A stretch of DNA of 64,000 nt from Streptacidiphilus sp. ASG 303 (GCF_020991365.1 NZ_JAJLRA010000006.1:272916-336915); one strand, 5' to 3'. Positions 1 to 9,428 are shown, counted from the stretch's first letter. Translations and numbers: made by a program. The notes: generated from the sequence alone by a model not told the origin.

Positions 1-1
1 G

Positions 2-2047
2 CTCCTGCGCTGGGCCAGGACCGCAGTGCCCGACTACTCGGTCGGCCAGAAGGTCCACATCCGGCACAGCGACTTCACGGAGGCCGCGGGTACCGAAGGC
101 GCGAGCACCGCGTCCGGTGGGGAGCCGCCCGGTGACGCAGCGAGGCAGGGGGAGGCCGAGGAGGAGCGGTCCTCCTCCTGGGAGCCCCTGCTTCCCGGGC
201 TCCCCGCCGAACCCGCCGTGCCCGCCGACGGCGCGCCGCCCTCTGCGGCGGTGACGGCGGTGTGGGGCCAGGCATGGGTCGAGTATGCGGCCGCCCTGCG
301 CCGACAGCTCGAGGCCCGCACACTGCCGTGGGCCATGGTCCAGGTGGACGGGGCGCACCGTGAGACCCTGTGGCAGGCACTGCGCCACAGCCGCTCCCGA
401 CTGCTGCTGTCGGGTGCCCGGGTCGGCCCGGACGCCTTCGACTTCCGCGCGTCCGCGGCCCTGGAGAAGCTGCTCCGGGCGGGTGTCCGGGTGACCGTCG
501 CCCACGGCCGGCCCACCGAGTCGACCGGCGTCGCCGAAGGCCCCCGCCGCCTGCTGGCCGGCCTGAAGGCGGCCTTCGCCGACCGTGGTCTCCAGGTCGT
601 CCAGCAGGCGACCAACGCCCGTCTGATGGTGAGCGACGACGAGGCGCTGGTCGGCAGCTTCGACCTGCTCTCCCTCGGCAGCCAGGCTCCCGGTCTCTCC
701 CACAAGCGTCCCAGCGAGATCGGTCTCAGGCTGATCGACCGGCGCACAGCCGACCAGCTGGTCGATGCCGTGCACGGTGCCCCGCAGCGCGACGCGCCGG
801 ATTCGGTGGAGAGCAGCCCGCCCACGGCCGCCAAGGCCGAGGCGGCGGCACCGGACATGGCCGGCCGCGCCCAGCGCCTGCTCAACACCGTGGCGGAGGA
901 GGCCCCGTCCGGAGACCCGGCCGCCGTTGCGGCACTGGCCCGTGACTGCGTCGAGCAGCTCGCAACCCAGGGGGGCGACGCCGTGTGGGCCCTGCTCGAC
1001 ACCCTGAGGCGGCACGACGCCTACCGCCCGGTGCTGCGTCCGGCGGCCGCGTACGCGAGCGGACGGTTCGCCGGGAGCCCCGAGGCCCGGACCTGGCGCC
1101 GCTGGCTGATGCGCGACTGCTGGGAGCGCGGCATGTTCGTCGAGGCCGTGGTGCTGCGTGCAGCCATCCCCGGGGACCACACCCGCCCCCGCCTGCCGCT
1201 GTCGCTGGTGGCGGCCGCTCGCGGCGGCGCCCACTTCGACGAAGCGGTGCTGGAGGCCGCCCTCGACGTCGAGGACAGCCTGAAGCGGTCCAGACCCTGG
1301 GCCGGTGCCGAGGCCGCCGCCCTGGTCTCGCTGTGTGTGGCGGAGATCCTGACCGCGGAACGGGGAGATGCCGCCGCGGAGGCCCTGGACCTGCTGGAGC
1401 AGTACCTCGCCGAACCCTGGAGGGCCCTCTCCCGGCTCGGCCGGGACCACTGGGGCGACAGCGCCCTCGGCCCGGTGCCCGTGGCCGAGATCCGGGCCCA
1501 GGCGGACCGCGCCCGGCACCGGACGGAGGTCGACCGGGCGTGGGAGGAACTGTCCCGGCGCCACGGCCGCGCGGCCCAGGTCACCTTCCGCTTCCAGTCC
1601 GGCACCCGCACCCATGCCCGGCTCTTCGGCCCCGACGGCGACTTCGGCTGCCTCAAGGGCCCGATCGACGCCAGGGACGGCGAAGCCGTACGGCAGTGGC
1701 TGGCCGCCCATCCGGCCTCCGACGTCGACCGGGTCCTGGACCGTGCCACCCGTTCGGTGGGGGCCACGCACGAGCTTCGGCTGATGGCCAACAACCAGCG
1801 TCTCAACTTCGTCGCCAGGCTCGTCGAGGTCGCCGAGGGCGCCGCCGACCTTGTGGCGCTCCTGAACGCGGACAGCCCGGCAGGCACCCGCAGGCTTGCC
1901 GGGCACGCTCCCGTGGCCCGCGCGCTGTCCTCGCTGCTGCCCCGGGTGGTTGCCGCGGCGGAGGACCTGGACGGCCCCGAGCCGCTGCTCGCCCGGGACG
2001 TGCTCGCCCGACTGTCCGACATCGCCGCCTGGGGGGGATCCATATGA
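2..2047 (+). CDS. PLD-like domain protein, 5' end outside window
   Basis: The frame is open from the left edge through a GTG at 26, so the true start probably lies upstream. About 680 residues are visible. After a Pro/Ala/Glu-rich stretch, residues ~100-250 (counted from the GTG) look like one half of a phospholipase D-superfamily fold: a hydrophobic strand LLLSGARVG, a strand VRVTVAHGRP, and NARLMVSDDEALVGSFD, which follows the HxK..D..GS.N layout of PLD motif 2 but has Asn for His, Arg for Lys and Asp for the final Asn. Catalysis is therefore doubtful. The remaining ~400 residues are helix-rich with no domain I recognise. Its stop overlaps the start of the next gene (ATGA), so the two are translationally coupled. 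Function unknown; inferred to work with the GHKL-ATPase and regulator beside it. Confidence 0.6.
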   Translation, partial: LLRWARTAVPDYSVGQKVHIRHSDFTEAAGTEGASTASGGEPPGDAARQGEAEEERSSSWEPLLPGLPAEPAVPADGAPPSAAVTAVWGQAWVEYAAALRRQLEARTLPWAMVQVDGAHRETLWQALRHSRSRLLLSGARVGPDAFDFRASAALEKLLRAGVRVTVAHGRPTESTGVAEGPRRLLAGLKAAFADRGLQVVQQATNARLMVSDDEALVGSFDLLSLGSQAPGLSHKRPSEIGLRLIDRRTADQLVDAVHGAPQRDAPDSVESSPPTAAKAEAAAPDMAGRAQRLLNTVAEEAPSGDPAAVAALARDCVEQLATQGGDAVWALLDTLRRHDAYRPVLRPAAAYASGRFAGSPEARTWRRWLMRDCWERGMFVEAVVLRAAIPGDHTRPRLPLSLVAAARGGAHFDEAVLEAALDVEDSLKRSRPWAGAEAAALVSLCVAEILTAERGDAAAEALDLLEQYLAEPWRALSRLGRDHWGDSALGPVPVAEIRAQADRARHRTEVDRAWEELSRRHGRAAQVTFRFQSGTRTHARLFGPDGDFGCLKGPIDARDGEAVRQWLAAHPASDVDRVLDRATRSVGATHELRLMANNQRLNFVARLVEVAEGAADLVALLNADSPAGTRRLAGHAPVARALSSLLPRVVAAAEDLDGPEPLLARDVLARLSDIAAWGGSI

Positions 2048-4632
2048 CCGCAGCGCAGGAGCAGCCCGAGGTCCCCGCCGTCCCCCGCGACCTGGTGGCC
2101 CACTGGGCCGGGCGATGGCGCTACCCGTCCTTGCTGGCCCTGCTCAGCCGCACGGGCGAGGATGCGGCGCTCGGAGCCGACGCGGCGGCGGACGCGGTCG
2201 CCGACGGACTTGCTCGCCCGATGGGGCTCCCCGAGCACGCGGCATCGGCGCTCATCGAGCGGGGCGAGTTCGCAGCGGCCCGGCAGGTGCCCGGCTGGGT
2301 TGACGCGGAGGGCGCCGTCGAGGCGGCCGTCGCCGAGGCCAGGGCCCGGCTCGGGCGCCGTCTCGACCGGTTGGCCCGCCGGGCGGTCCGCGCCGGCCTC
2401 GCCGACCGACCACCGGAGGGGCTGGAGCCGCTGCTGGAGGTCCGGTCGGCGGACGCCGACGCGGTCCTCGCCGACTGGCAGGGGCGCCTGGAGCAGGCCG
2501 AGAGGCGCCGGGTCGCCGAACTGGATGACCGGCTCTGCGCTGCGGTGGAGGAGGACGGCTGGACCTCGGGCGGGACCGACGCGCCCGGTCAGGCCTGCGC
2601 CGACTGGGAGCAGGCCGTACGGAACTGCCTGCGCCAGGGTGAACTCGCCGCCGCCGAAAGGCTGCTGGACGCAGGTCCCTCCCCGGATGCCGTCGGCGGA
2701 CCGCTCACCGTGCCCGGCCAGCGGATCTGGCCGTGGGCGGACGTGCCCGTGCGCGAGGTTTTGGCGTGGTACGCCGGCTCGGTGGGCGCCCGCCCGGAGT
2801 TCGGCAGCCAGTGGCTGCCGGACGACGAGTCCGGCACCGCGCTGGTGGCGGCACTCGCAGAGCTGCACCTGAACGTGTCGGCCGAGACTGTGCGCGGCTT
2901 CGCCAACGCCCTCGACACCCATCTCGGAGCCGACGCCGCCCGGCACCAGGTGGAGGAGTACGGAGGCGGATTCGTCACCTGGCTCTCGGGTGTCGCCGAC
3001 TACCAGCGCATCCCGCAACTCGCCCTGCCTCGCAAGCTCCGGCTGTACGTGGGCCCGGACGGCTGGTCGCCCGAGGTCCCGGAGAAGGACCGGCCGGCGG
3101 CCTGGCTGGTTCTGCGCATGCAGGCCACGGCCCGGCAGCGGGAGCTCGTCCCGCCGGGCGTGGCGGTTCTCGACGTCCGTACGGTGCTCCAGCTCGCCGC
3201 CCCGGACCGCCACGGCCGGGCCACCTCACGAGGCCACCGCACGGTCAACCTGCTGCGGTCCATGGGCCGGGGCCTGCGGGTCGTGGACATCGTCGGCCGG
3301 CAGCCGCTGCCGGACGACCGCTCCGGTCCCGCCGCCCATCCGCACGAGGAGCACGAGGACCTCGCCTGGTGGCTGGACCTGCTCGGCGTCCGTTCCACCG
3401 ATGCCGCCGTCGACATGCTCCTGTACGACACCGACGGCCATCCTGTGGCGCTGCGGGCCGCGCTGGCAGGGCTGATACCGGACACCGACCGGCCCTACGA
3501 GCTGACGTCCGAGGCGCTGGAGGAGTGGCGCGCCGACCCCGACGCCCAGGCGGCCTTCCACGACACGGTGGTGGAGCAGTCGTTCCTCGGCTCCGACCGT
3601 GAGGCGGCCGCTGCACTGCGCTCGGTCCTGCTGCTCGTCCGCGGTGAGCCCGACCTGGCCCTGTCGCCCGAGGACGTCGCGGCGGTCCTCGGTCCGTCCG
3701 CGTCCACGGCGGGAAGCCTGCCGATGGAACTGGGTGCCGCCCTCTCCCGGGTCGCGGCCGCCGGCTTCCTGCGCCAGGACCCGGGGAGCGGCCGGTACCG
3801 CTGGAACGGGCCCGGTCTGGCGGCCCTCCTCACCGGCCCCGACCCGCGTCGTGTCGAGTCCCTCCTCGACCAGGACCTGCGGGAGCTCTACGACCGTCGG
3901 GACCGGAGCGAGGAGAGCGCGGTGCTCGGCCTGCTGGAGGTGCGCGAGTCGTACGCGCACACGAGGGTCAACCGGCTGGCCGGAGCGGCCGACGCCATCA
4001 GGCGCACGCTGGAGCGCGACGACCTCTCGGAGGGGGGGCGCGCCAACCTGCACGGTGCACTGCGGGCCGTGGAGGAGAGCCAGCTGGCGGAGGCGCGGGC
4101 CCGGGACCCCAAGCGCCTGTACGACGACCTGAACACCAAGGAGCCTCTGGACCTGCGGTCCGAACTCGAGAGCCACTGCCTGGGACTGCTGGCCGAGGCG
4201 CCGCCCGGCGTCGCCGTCGACTTCGTCCCGGGCACCGACCGGGAGGTGGTCGTCTGGGCCAGCCATCAGCTCCTCAAGATGGCTGTGGGCAACCTCCTCG
4301 ACAACGCGCTCCGTGAGGTCGGGACCGACGGAAGGATCCGGGTCACCCTCGGCCTCCTGCCGCGCGGACGCGGGGGAGCCGGCAGCCCCGTCGCCCGGAT
4401 CGACGTGGAGGACAGCGGGCCGGGGGTGGCCGAGTGCTGGCTGCCCTTCCTCAACGGGCTGGTGGGCGGCCCTCCGCCGACCGCGCCTAAGGGCAGCGGC
4501 CGGGGGGTCGCCTTCGCGCGGAACTTCATCGTGGACCACAACGGCACCCTCCGGTTCCTGGGGCGCTCGCACGAGCTCCGCGGAGCCCACGTGCGCATCG
4601 AACTGCCGGTCACCGGGGCCCCGGCCGGCTGA
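2044..4632 (+). CDS. GHKL (histidine-kinase-like) ATPase-domain protein
   Basis: 862 aa. The ATG lies in the ATGA overlap with the upstream stop. An open frame continues upstream of this ATG but is only a shadow. The C-terminal ~120 residues carry a clear GHKL ATP-binding fold: N-box NLLDNAL near residue 750, G1 box DSGPG near 790, G2 box GSGRG near 817. I see no H-box/dimerisation region and no membrane segment. Before the ATPase there is a probable winged-helix stretch (SPEDVAAVLGPSAS.. through [14 protein letters not shown], ~residues 540-600), and the N-terminal ~500 residues are unassigned. It is therefore not a standard sensor kinase; it may be a soluble kinase or ATPase partner of the convergent receiver protein, whose stop is only 2 bases from this gene's. 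Membership of the fold is secure, the role is inferred. Confidence 0.7.
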   Translation: MTAAQEQPEVPAVPRDLVAHWAGRWRYPSLLALLSRTGEDAALGADAAADAVADGLARPMGLPEHAASALIERGEFAAARQVPGWVDAEGAVEAAVAEARARLGRRLDRLARRAVRAGLADRPPEGLEPLLEVRSADADAVLADWQGRLEQAERRRVAELDDRLCAAVEEDGWTSGGTDAPGQACADWEQAVRNCLRQGELAAAERLLDAGPSPDAVGGPLTVPGQRIWPWADVPVREVLAWYAGSVGARPEFGSQWLPDDESGTALVAALAELHLNVSAETVRGFANALDTHLGADAARHQVEEYGGGFVTWLSGVADYQRIPQLALPRKLRLYVGPDGWSPEVPEKDRPAAWLVLRMQATARQRELVPPGVAVLDVRTVLQLAAPDRHGRATSRGHRTVNLLRSMGRGLRVVDIVGRQPLPDDRSGPAAHPHEEHEDLAWWLDLLGVRSTDAAVDMLLYDTDGHPVALRAALAGLIPDTDRPYELTSEALEEWRADPDAQAAFHDTVVEQSFLGSDREAAAALRSVLLLVRGEPDLALSPEDVAAVLGPSASTAGSLPMELGAALSRVAAAGFLRQDPGSGRYRWNGPGLAALLTGPDPRRVESLLDQDLRELYDRRDRSEESAVLGLLEVRESYAHTRVNRLAGAADAIRRTLERDDLSEGGRANLHGALRAVEESQLAEARARDPKRLYDDLNTKEPLDLRSELESHCLGLLAEAPPGVAVDFVPGTDREVVVWASHQLLKMAVGNLLDNALREVGTDGRIRVTLGLLPRGRGGAGSPVARIDVEDSGPGVAECWLPFLNGLVGGPPPTAPKGSGRGVAFARNFIVDHNGTLRFLGRSHELRGAHVRIELPVTGAPAG

Positions 4633-4634
4633 GA

Positions 4635-5639
4635 TCAGCCCGGGCCCAGCATGCGGTCGACCGCCTCCCGGACGTGGAGGCTGTCGAAGGTGCCGTCCGT
4701 CCGGTCGGCCTTCGTGCAGATCCCGGACAGCCCGAAGCGCTCGGTGAGGTGCCGGTAGTTCTGCTCGACGTCGCCGCTCAGGAAGTACGCGGTGATGAGG
4801 ATCCTCGGGATCCTGCGCTTCTGGAGGTCCATCAGGGCGTGGAAGCCGTGGTTGTCGTCGTTGCGCGGGGTCAGGTGGCGGTCGACCAGGGCACCGTGGA
4901 ACTGGGGCGGATCGCCGGCCATGAGCCGGTGGTACTCGTCCAGGTTTCTGACCGTGGTGATGTCGCAGTCCCCGAACAGGGTCTCCAGCAGCCGGCACAT
5001 CTGCTCGTCGTCCTCGACGATCAGCAGCCGCCGCCGTGCCCTGGCCCTCCGCCCCGGGTAAAGGGCGTCCGCGCGCCCCACGGCCGGGTCGTGTCCGAAC
5101 CGGTCCGCGAACACGGCCCAGCCCTCCACCTCCACACCCTGCCGGAACAGCGCCGACACGGCGTCCACCAGCTGCCGCCGTGCCCTGACCGCCGCGTTCC
5201 AGTGCCTGTCCTCGACCAGGTGGTGCACCTGGAGCGGATCCCCGCGCCACATCGCGAGCAGGCGGGCCACCTCGCCGGTGTCCGGTGCTCCTCCCAGGGC
5301 CGCGACCCGGCCCGGGAATTCGAGCACGTCCAGGCGGAGGAGGTCCTTCGGCAGCCGGTAGCCGCTCGAAGCCGACCTGGGGATCTCGACCCCGTGCCTC
5401 CTGAGGACCGCGTTCACCTTGCCGACATGGGTGTACACCGCGCCGGAGGACCCCCGGCGCGGCAGCATGTCCCTGATGCTCTCGCAGGACACCAGTTGCC
5501 CCTGCATGAAGAGCAGCCGCAGCAGGATGGCCGCTCCCACCCCGACGAGCGGCGTCCGCCCCCCGGCGGAGCTCTCCACGACCAGTTCACCGAGCGCGCT
5601 GACGTACGGCCTGTCCTGCTCCGGAACCCCGTCCCCCAT
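4635..5639 (-). CDS. SARP-type wHTH/BTAD regulator with C-terminal receiver domain
   Basis: 334 aa. Residues ~12-105 resemble an OmpR-type winged helix of SARP regulators, ending in the usual GYRL turn, followed by a BTAD-like helical region (MWRGDPL.. ~130-190). Residues ~203-334 form a receiver domain: acidic pocket EDD at 209-211, phospho-acceptor candidate Asp253 (VDRH), Thr283 (LITAY) and Lys310 (CTK). All key receiver residues are present. The order output-then-receiver is the reverse of ordinary response regulators. The ATG is preceded by TAGCAT and six bases, so the mRNA is probably leaderless. It converges on the GHKL-ATPase gene with a 2-base gap. It probably controls transcription in response to that ATPase protein; targets unknown. 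Confidence 0.7.
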   Translation of the reverse strand: MGDGVPEQDRPYVSALGELVVESSAGGRTPLVGVGAAILLRLLFMQGQLVSCESIRDMLPRRGSSGAVYTHVGKVNAVLRRHGVEIPRSASSGYRLPKDLLRLDVLEFPGRVAALGGAPDTGEVARLLAMWRGDPLQVHHLVEDRHWNAAVRARRQLVDAVSALFRQGVEVEGWAVFADRFGHDPAVGRADALYPGRRARARRRLLIVEDDEQMCRLLETLFGDCDITTVRNLDEYHRLMAGDPPQFHGALVDRHLTPRNDDNHGFHALMDLQKRRIPRILITAYFLSGDVEQNYRHLTERFGLSGICTKADRTDGTFDSLHVREAVDRMLGPG

Positions 5640-5645
5640 GGCCTC

Positions 5646-5651
5646 ATGCTA
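5646..5651 (-). promoter_or_regulatory. -10 element of the receiver regulator, leaderless
   Basis: On the minus strand TAGCAT is followed by six bases (GAGGCC) and the ATG at 5639, placing the transcription start at or next to the start codon. No ribosome-binding site is needed or seen. Confidence 0.55.
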
Positions 5652-6038
5652 GAGCGCGGTACGGCGGACCGGGCAGGGACGGGTGCATCCGAGGCGCCCG
5701 GCCCCTGCGCGGGAGCAAGGCTCCCGGACACCCGGGCGACGGGCGCGGGCCTGCCCGGTCCGGACCGGTTTACCGCTCGCCTCCGCGGGCACGTCCGGAC
5801 CTTCCGCGCCACGGGGCGGCGAGCCCTGCTGCGGCGCACTCCCGGGGCATGTCCCGCTGGAGCGGGAGGGGCTGTCTGAACCGTACCTGAACCAAAGTCA
5901 GCAACCCTTCCTGCCGGACGGGTTCAAGTTCAGGGCGAAGCCCATGGGGCGGCTGAGGACTACCCGGTTCCCTGGGTTCCACGGGCACCCGGCCCGCAGG
6001 CCCAGGAAGGGCCGAGCCTCCCCGCAGGAGTGAGTTAC
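5652..6038 (+). other. Intergenic region with a structured leader before the small membrane protein
   Basis: No convincing gene. From about 5870 the GC content drops and complementary segments appear: TGAACC (5877-5882) and CCTGAACC (5886-5893) can pair with GGTTCAAGTTCAGG (5921-5934) in alternative ways. Further G/C stems follow between 5940 and 6020. This looks like a folded 5' untranslated region. I could not match it to a riboswitch class by eye. Confidence 0.35.
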
Positions 6039-6326
6039 ATGCCCACCACGTCCGTAAAGACCTGTGCCGCCGTCGGCACCGGCTCCGTCACCGCCCACGT
6101 CGCCGGCCTTTCCCCGCTCCAGGCCCTCGCCGTCGGCATCGCCGTCCTGGCCGCCGCCGTGCTGCTCAAGCTGCTCGTCCTGGAGTGGTTCTCCCGGAAG
6201 GGCGAGGGAGTGCGCAGCGACGTGCTGAAGTTCGCCTCCATGCTGTTCCTCGGCCGGGAGGCCGCCTCCGCCCCCGACGTGCCGGCGTCCCGGAAGCGCA
6301 GAGCACGCAGGCGCCGCCCCAGGTGA
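6039..6326 (+). CDS. Small single-span membrane protein, unknown function
   Basis: 95 aa from the ATG; CAGGAG at 6025-6030 sits eight bases upstream and decides this start over a GTG at 6030. One strong hydrophobic segment (ALAVGIAVLAAAVLLKLLVL, about residues 30-50), then a short polar region and a very basic tail (RKRRARRRRPR). The likely topology is a single span with the basic end in the cytoplasm. It stands alone between the regulator module and the sdaA operon, behind a long structured leader. I do not recognise the family. Confidence 0.6.
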   Translation: MPTTSVKTCAAVGTGSVTAHVAGLSPLQALAVGIAVLAAAVLLKLLVLEWFSRKGEGVRSDVLKFASMLFLGREAASAPDVPASRKRRARRRRPR

Positions 6327-6422
6327 CCGGCCGGCACGGCCCCGGAGGGCGAGGACGCCTCCGGGGCTCCGTGGGGCGGGCGTGGTCCCGGCGCCGGTGG
6401 CGTCACGGTCGCGTGCGCCCCC

Positions 6423-6482
6423 GCCGGTGCTCCTCCTTCGCCCGGCCGGGGCGCCCCGGCCGGGCGAAGGAGGAGCACCGGC
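6423..6482. terminator. 60-bp perfect palindrome, bidirectional terminator
   Basis: Two 29-base arms (6423-6451 and 6454-6482) are exact reverse complements with two bases between them. It lies between the convergent ends of the small membrane protein gene and sdaA, so it probably terminates both. No T-run follows, as is usual in this GC range. Confidence 0.6.
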
Positions 6483-6519
6483 CGTGGCGGACCGGAACGC
6501 GCGGTCGGCACCCGCCCCG

Positions 6520-7887
6520 TCAGCACTCGATGACGTTGACCGCGAGGCCGCCGCGCGAGGTCTCCTTGTACTTGACCTTCATGTCGGCGCCGGTCTCCTT
6601 CATGGTCTTGATCGCCTTGTCGAGGGAGACGTGGTGGCGGCCGTCGCCGCGCAGCGCCATCCGGGCCGCCGTGACGGCCTTCACCGACGCCATGCCGTTG
6701 CGCTCGATGCACGGGATCTGGACCAGTCCGCCCACCGGGTCGCAGGTCAGCCCGAGGTTGTGCTCGATGCCGATCTCGGCCGCGTTCTCCACCTGCTCCG
6801 GGGTGCCGCCCAGCACCTCGGCCAGGCCGCCCGCCGCCATCGAGCAGGCCGAGCCGACCTCGCCCTGGCAGCCGACCTCGGCGCCGGAGATCGAGGCGTT
6901 CTCCTTGAAGAGCATGCCGATGGCGCCCGCCGCCAGCATGAAGCGGACCACGCCGTCCTCGTCCGCCCCCGGGACGAAGTTCATGTAGTAGTGCAGCACG
7001 GCCGGCACGATCCCGGCGGCGCCGTTGGTGGGCGCGGTGACGACCCGGCCGCCCGCCGCGTTCTCCTCGTTGACGGCCATCGCGTAGAGGGTGACCCACT
7101 CCATCGCGTTGGCCGGGCCGATCCCCTCGGCGCGCAGCGCGCGGGCGGCGGTGGCGGCCCGGCGGCGGACCTTCAGCCCGCCCGGCAGGATGCCCTCGCG
7201 GGTCATCCCGGCCCGCACGCACTCCTGCATCACGCCCCAGATCTCCAGCAGCCCGGCCCGGATCTCGGCCTCGCTGCGCCAGGCCCTCTCGTTCTCCAGC
7301 ATCAGCGCGGAGATCGACAGCCCGGTGGTGCGGGTCAGGTGCAGCAGCTCCTCGCCGGTGCGGAACGGGTGGCGCAGCACGGTGTCGTCGGGCTTGACCC
7401 GGTCGGCGCCGATGGCGTCCTCGTCCACGACGAAGCCGCCGCCGACCGAGTAGTAGGTCTTCTCCAGCACCGGCACCCCGGCCTCGTCGTACGCGCACAG
7501 GGTCATGCCGTTGGCGTGGTACGGCAGTGAGCGGCGGCGGTGCAGGATCAGCTGGCGGTCCGGGTCGAAGGCGATCTCGTGGGCGCCCAGCAGGCTGAGG
7601 CGGCCGGTCGCCCGGATCCGCTCCACGCTCTGCCCGGCCGCCTCGACGTCCACGGTGCGCGGGGAGTGGCCCTCCAGGCCGAGCAGCACCGCCTTGGGCG
7701 TGCCGTGACCGTGGCCGGTGGCGCCGAGCGAGCCGAAGAGCTCGGCGCGCACGGAGGCGGTGCGGACCAGCAGCCCCTCGGACTTCAGCCGCCGGGCGAA
7801 CATCCGGGCGGCGCGCATCGGGCCGACCGTGTGGGAACTGGACGGGCCGATGCCGATGGAGAAGAGGTCGAAGACGCTGATGGCCAC
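6520..7887 (-). CDS. sdaA: L-serine ammonia-lyase (iron-sulfur type)
   Basis: 455 aa from the GTG at 7887; a GTG at 7914 is possible but CGGGAG ahead of 7887 favours the shorter form. It converts L-serine to pyruvate and ammonia in the cytoplasm. The N-terminus has the family hallmark [17 protein letters not shown], and the C-terminal half carries the cluster-binding cysteines in [11 protein letters not shown] and [15 protein letters not shown]. Length fits the fused alpha/beta single-chain form. It follows glyA on the same strand, consistent with glycine being converted to serine and then broken down. It may share the riboswitch-controlled transcript, although a strong hairpin lies between glyA and sdaA. 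Confidence 0.93.
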   Translation of the reverse strand: MAISVFDLFSIGIGPSSSHTVGPMRAARMFARRLKSEGLLVRTASVRAELFGSLGATGHGHGTPKAVLLGLEGHSPRTVDVEAAGQSVERIRATGRLSLLGAHEIAFDPDRQLILHRRRSLPYHANGMTLCAYDEAGVPVLEKTYYSVGGGFVVDEDAIGADRVKPDDTVLRHPFRTGEELLHLTRTTGLSISALMLENERAWRSEAEIRAGLLEIWGVMQECVRAGMTREGILPGGLKVRRRAATAARALRAEGIGPANAMEWVTLYAMAVNEENAAGGRVVTAPTNGAAGIVPAVLHYYMNFVPGADEDGVVRFMLAAGAIGMLFKENASISGAEVGCQGEVGSACSMAAGGLAEVLGGTPEQVENAAEIGIEHNLGLTCDPVGGLVQIPCIERNGMASVKAVTAARMALRGDGRHHVSLDKAIKTMKETGADMKVKYKETSRGGLAVNVIEC

Positions 7888-8087
7888 GGTGGAACCGACT
7901 CCCGGGGGCCCCACGGCGGTGTGGGGCGGGTTCGGGTCCGCACGGTCCTCCCCGGGGGTGCCGGGGGAGGGGTCGCGCGGACGGGGGAAAGCGAACGGGG
8001 CGGGCGGACGGGTCGCGTCCGCCCGCCCCCAGTGTCACCCGGAGGGCCGGGCCCTCCAAAAGGCGGGTGCCCCGGAGGGGCGGCGGC

Positions 8088-8123
8088 CTCCGCGCGGGGC
8101 GGCGCGCGCCGCCCCGCGCGGAG
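8088..8123 (-). terminator. Hairpin after glyA
   Basis: Exact 16-base inverted arms (8088-8103, 8108-8123) around a self-complementary GCGC. It sits 37 bases beyond the glyA stop, so it may terminate or attenuate transcription into sdaA. Confidence 0.5.
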
Positions 8124-8159
8124 ACCGCCCGGGCCGGGGTCCCCGGCCCGGGCTGCGGG

Positions 8160-9428
8160 TCAGAGCCCCGGGTAGAGGGGGTGCTTCGCGGCCAGCGCGG
8201 CGACGCGGGCCTTCAGCTCCTCGGCCCGCGCCTCGTCGAAGCCCGGCTTGAGGGCCTCGGCGATGATGTCGGCGACCTCGCGGAAGTCCTCGGCGCCGAA
8301 GCCGCGGGTGGCCAGCGCCGGGGTGCCGATCCGCAGGCCGGAGGTGACCATCGGCGGGCGCGGGTCGAAGGGCACCGCGTTGCGGTTGACGGTGATGCCG
8401 ACCTCGTGGAGCCGGTCCTCGGCCTGACGGCCGTCCAGCTCGCTGCTGCGCAGGTCCACGAGGACCAGGTGGACGTCGGTGCCGCCGGAGAGGACGGCCA
8501 CGCCCGCCTCGGCGGCGTCGGCGCGGCCCAGGCGCTCGGCGAGGATCGCCGCGCCCTCCAGGGTGCGCTGCTGGCGCTCCTTGAACTCCTCCGAGGCCGC
8601 GACCTTGAAGGCGACCGCCTTGGCGGCGATCACGTGCTCCAGCGGGCCGCCCTGCTGGCCGGGGAAGACCGCGGAGTTGATCTTCTTGGCGAGTTCGGCC
8701 TTGGAGAGGATCACACCGCCGCGCGGGCCGCCCAGGGTCTTGTGGGTGGTGGTGGTCACCACGTCCGCGTAGGGCACCGGCGAGGGGTGCAGACCCGCGG
8801 CCACCAGGCCGGCGAAGTGGGCCATGTCCACCATCAGGTAGGCGCCGACCTCGTCCGCGATCCGGCGGAAGGCGGCGAAGTCCAGCTGCCGCGGGTACGC
8901 GGACCAGCCGGCCACGATCAGCTTCGGCCGGTGCTCCTTCGCCAGGCGCTCCACCTCGTCCATGTCGACCAGGCTGGTCTGCTCGTCGACGTGGTACGCC
9001 ACCACGTTGTAGAGCTTGCCGGAGAAGTTGAGCCGCATGCCGTGGGTCAGGTGGCCGCCGTGCGCCAGGTCCAGGCCCAGGATGGTGTCGCCCGGCTGGA
9101 GCAGGGCGAACATCGCGGCGGCGTTGGCCTGCGCGCCGGAGTGCGGCTGCACGTTGGCGGCCTCGGCGCCGAACAGCTCCTTGATGCGGTCGATCGCGAT
9201 CTGCTCGACCGTGTCGACGTGCTCGCAGCCGCCGTAGTAGCGGCGGCCGGGGTAGCCCTCGGCGTACTTGTTGGTGAGGACCGAGCCCTGCGCCTCCATG
9301 ACCGCCACCGGGGCGAAGTTCTCGGAGGCGATCATCTCGAGGGTGGTCTGCTGGCGGGTGAGCTCGGCGTCGACCGCGGCGGCGACCTCGGGGTCGAGGG
9401 CGTGCAGGGACTGGTTGAGAACCGTCAT
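8160..9428 (-). CDS. glyA: Serine hydroxymethyltransferase
   Basis: 422 aa. PLP enzyme that interconverts glycine plus 5,10-methylene-THF with serine plus THF. The N-terminal region has MIASENFAP and the tetramer-forming [13 protein letters not shown] segment; the PLP-binding lysine is in [14 protein letters not shown]. Full family length. GGAAG lies eight bases before the ATG. Between gcvH and sdaA, it uses the methylene-THF made by the glycine cleavage system, so two glycines yield one serine. Confidence 0.96.
   Translation of the reverse strand: MTVLNQSLHALDPEVAAAVDAELTRQQTTLEMIASENFAPVAVMEAQGSVLTNKYAEGYPGRRYYGGCEHVDTVEQIAIDRIKELFGAEAANVQPHSGAQANAAAMFALLQPGDTILGLDLAHGGHLTHGMRLNFSGKLYNVVAYHVDEQTSLVDMDEVERLAKEHRPKLIVAGWSAYPRQLDFAAFRRIADEVGAYLMVDMAHFAGLVAAGLHPSPVPYADVVTTTTHKTLGGPRGGVILSKAELAKKINSAVFPGQQGGPLEHVIAAKAVAFKVAASEEFKERQQRTLEGAAILAERLGRADAAEAGVAVLSGGTDVHLVLVDLRSSELDGRQAEDRLHEVGITVNRNAVPFDPRPPMVTSGLRIGTPALATRGFGAEDFREVADIIAEALKPGFDEARAEELKARVAALAAKHPLYPGL

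Noticed and set aside
985..2043. Upstream in-frame extension of the GHKL-ATPase gene
   Set aside because: Overlaps the PLD-like gene completely, Arg/Pro-rich, and the ATGA coupling gives a natural start at 2044.
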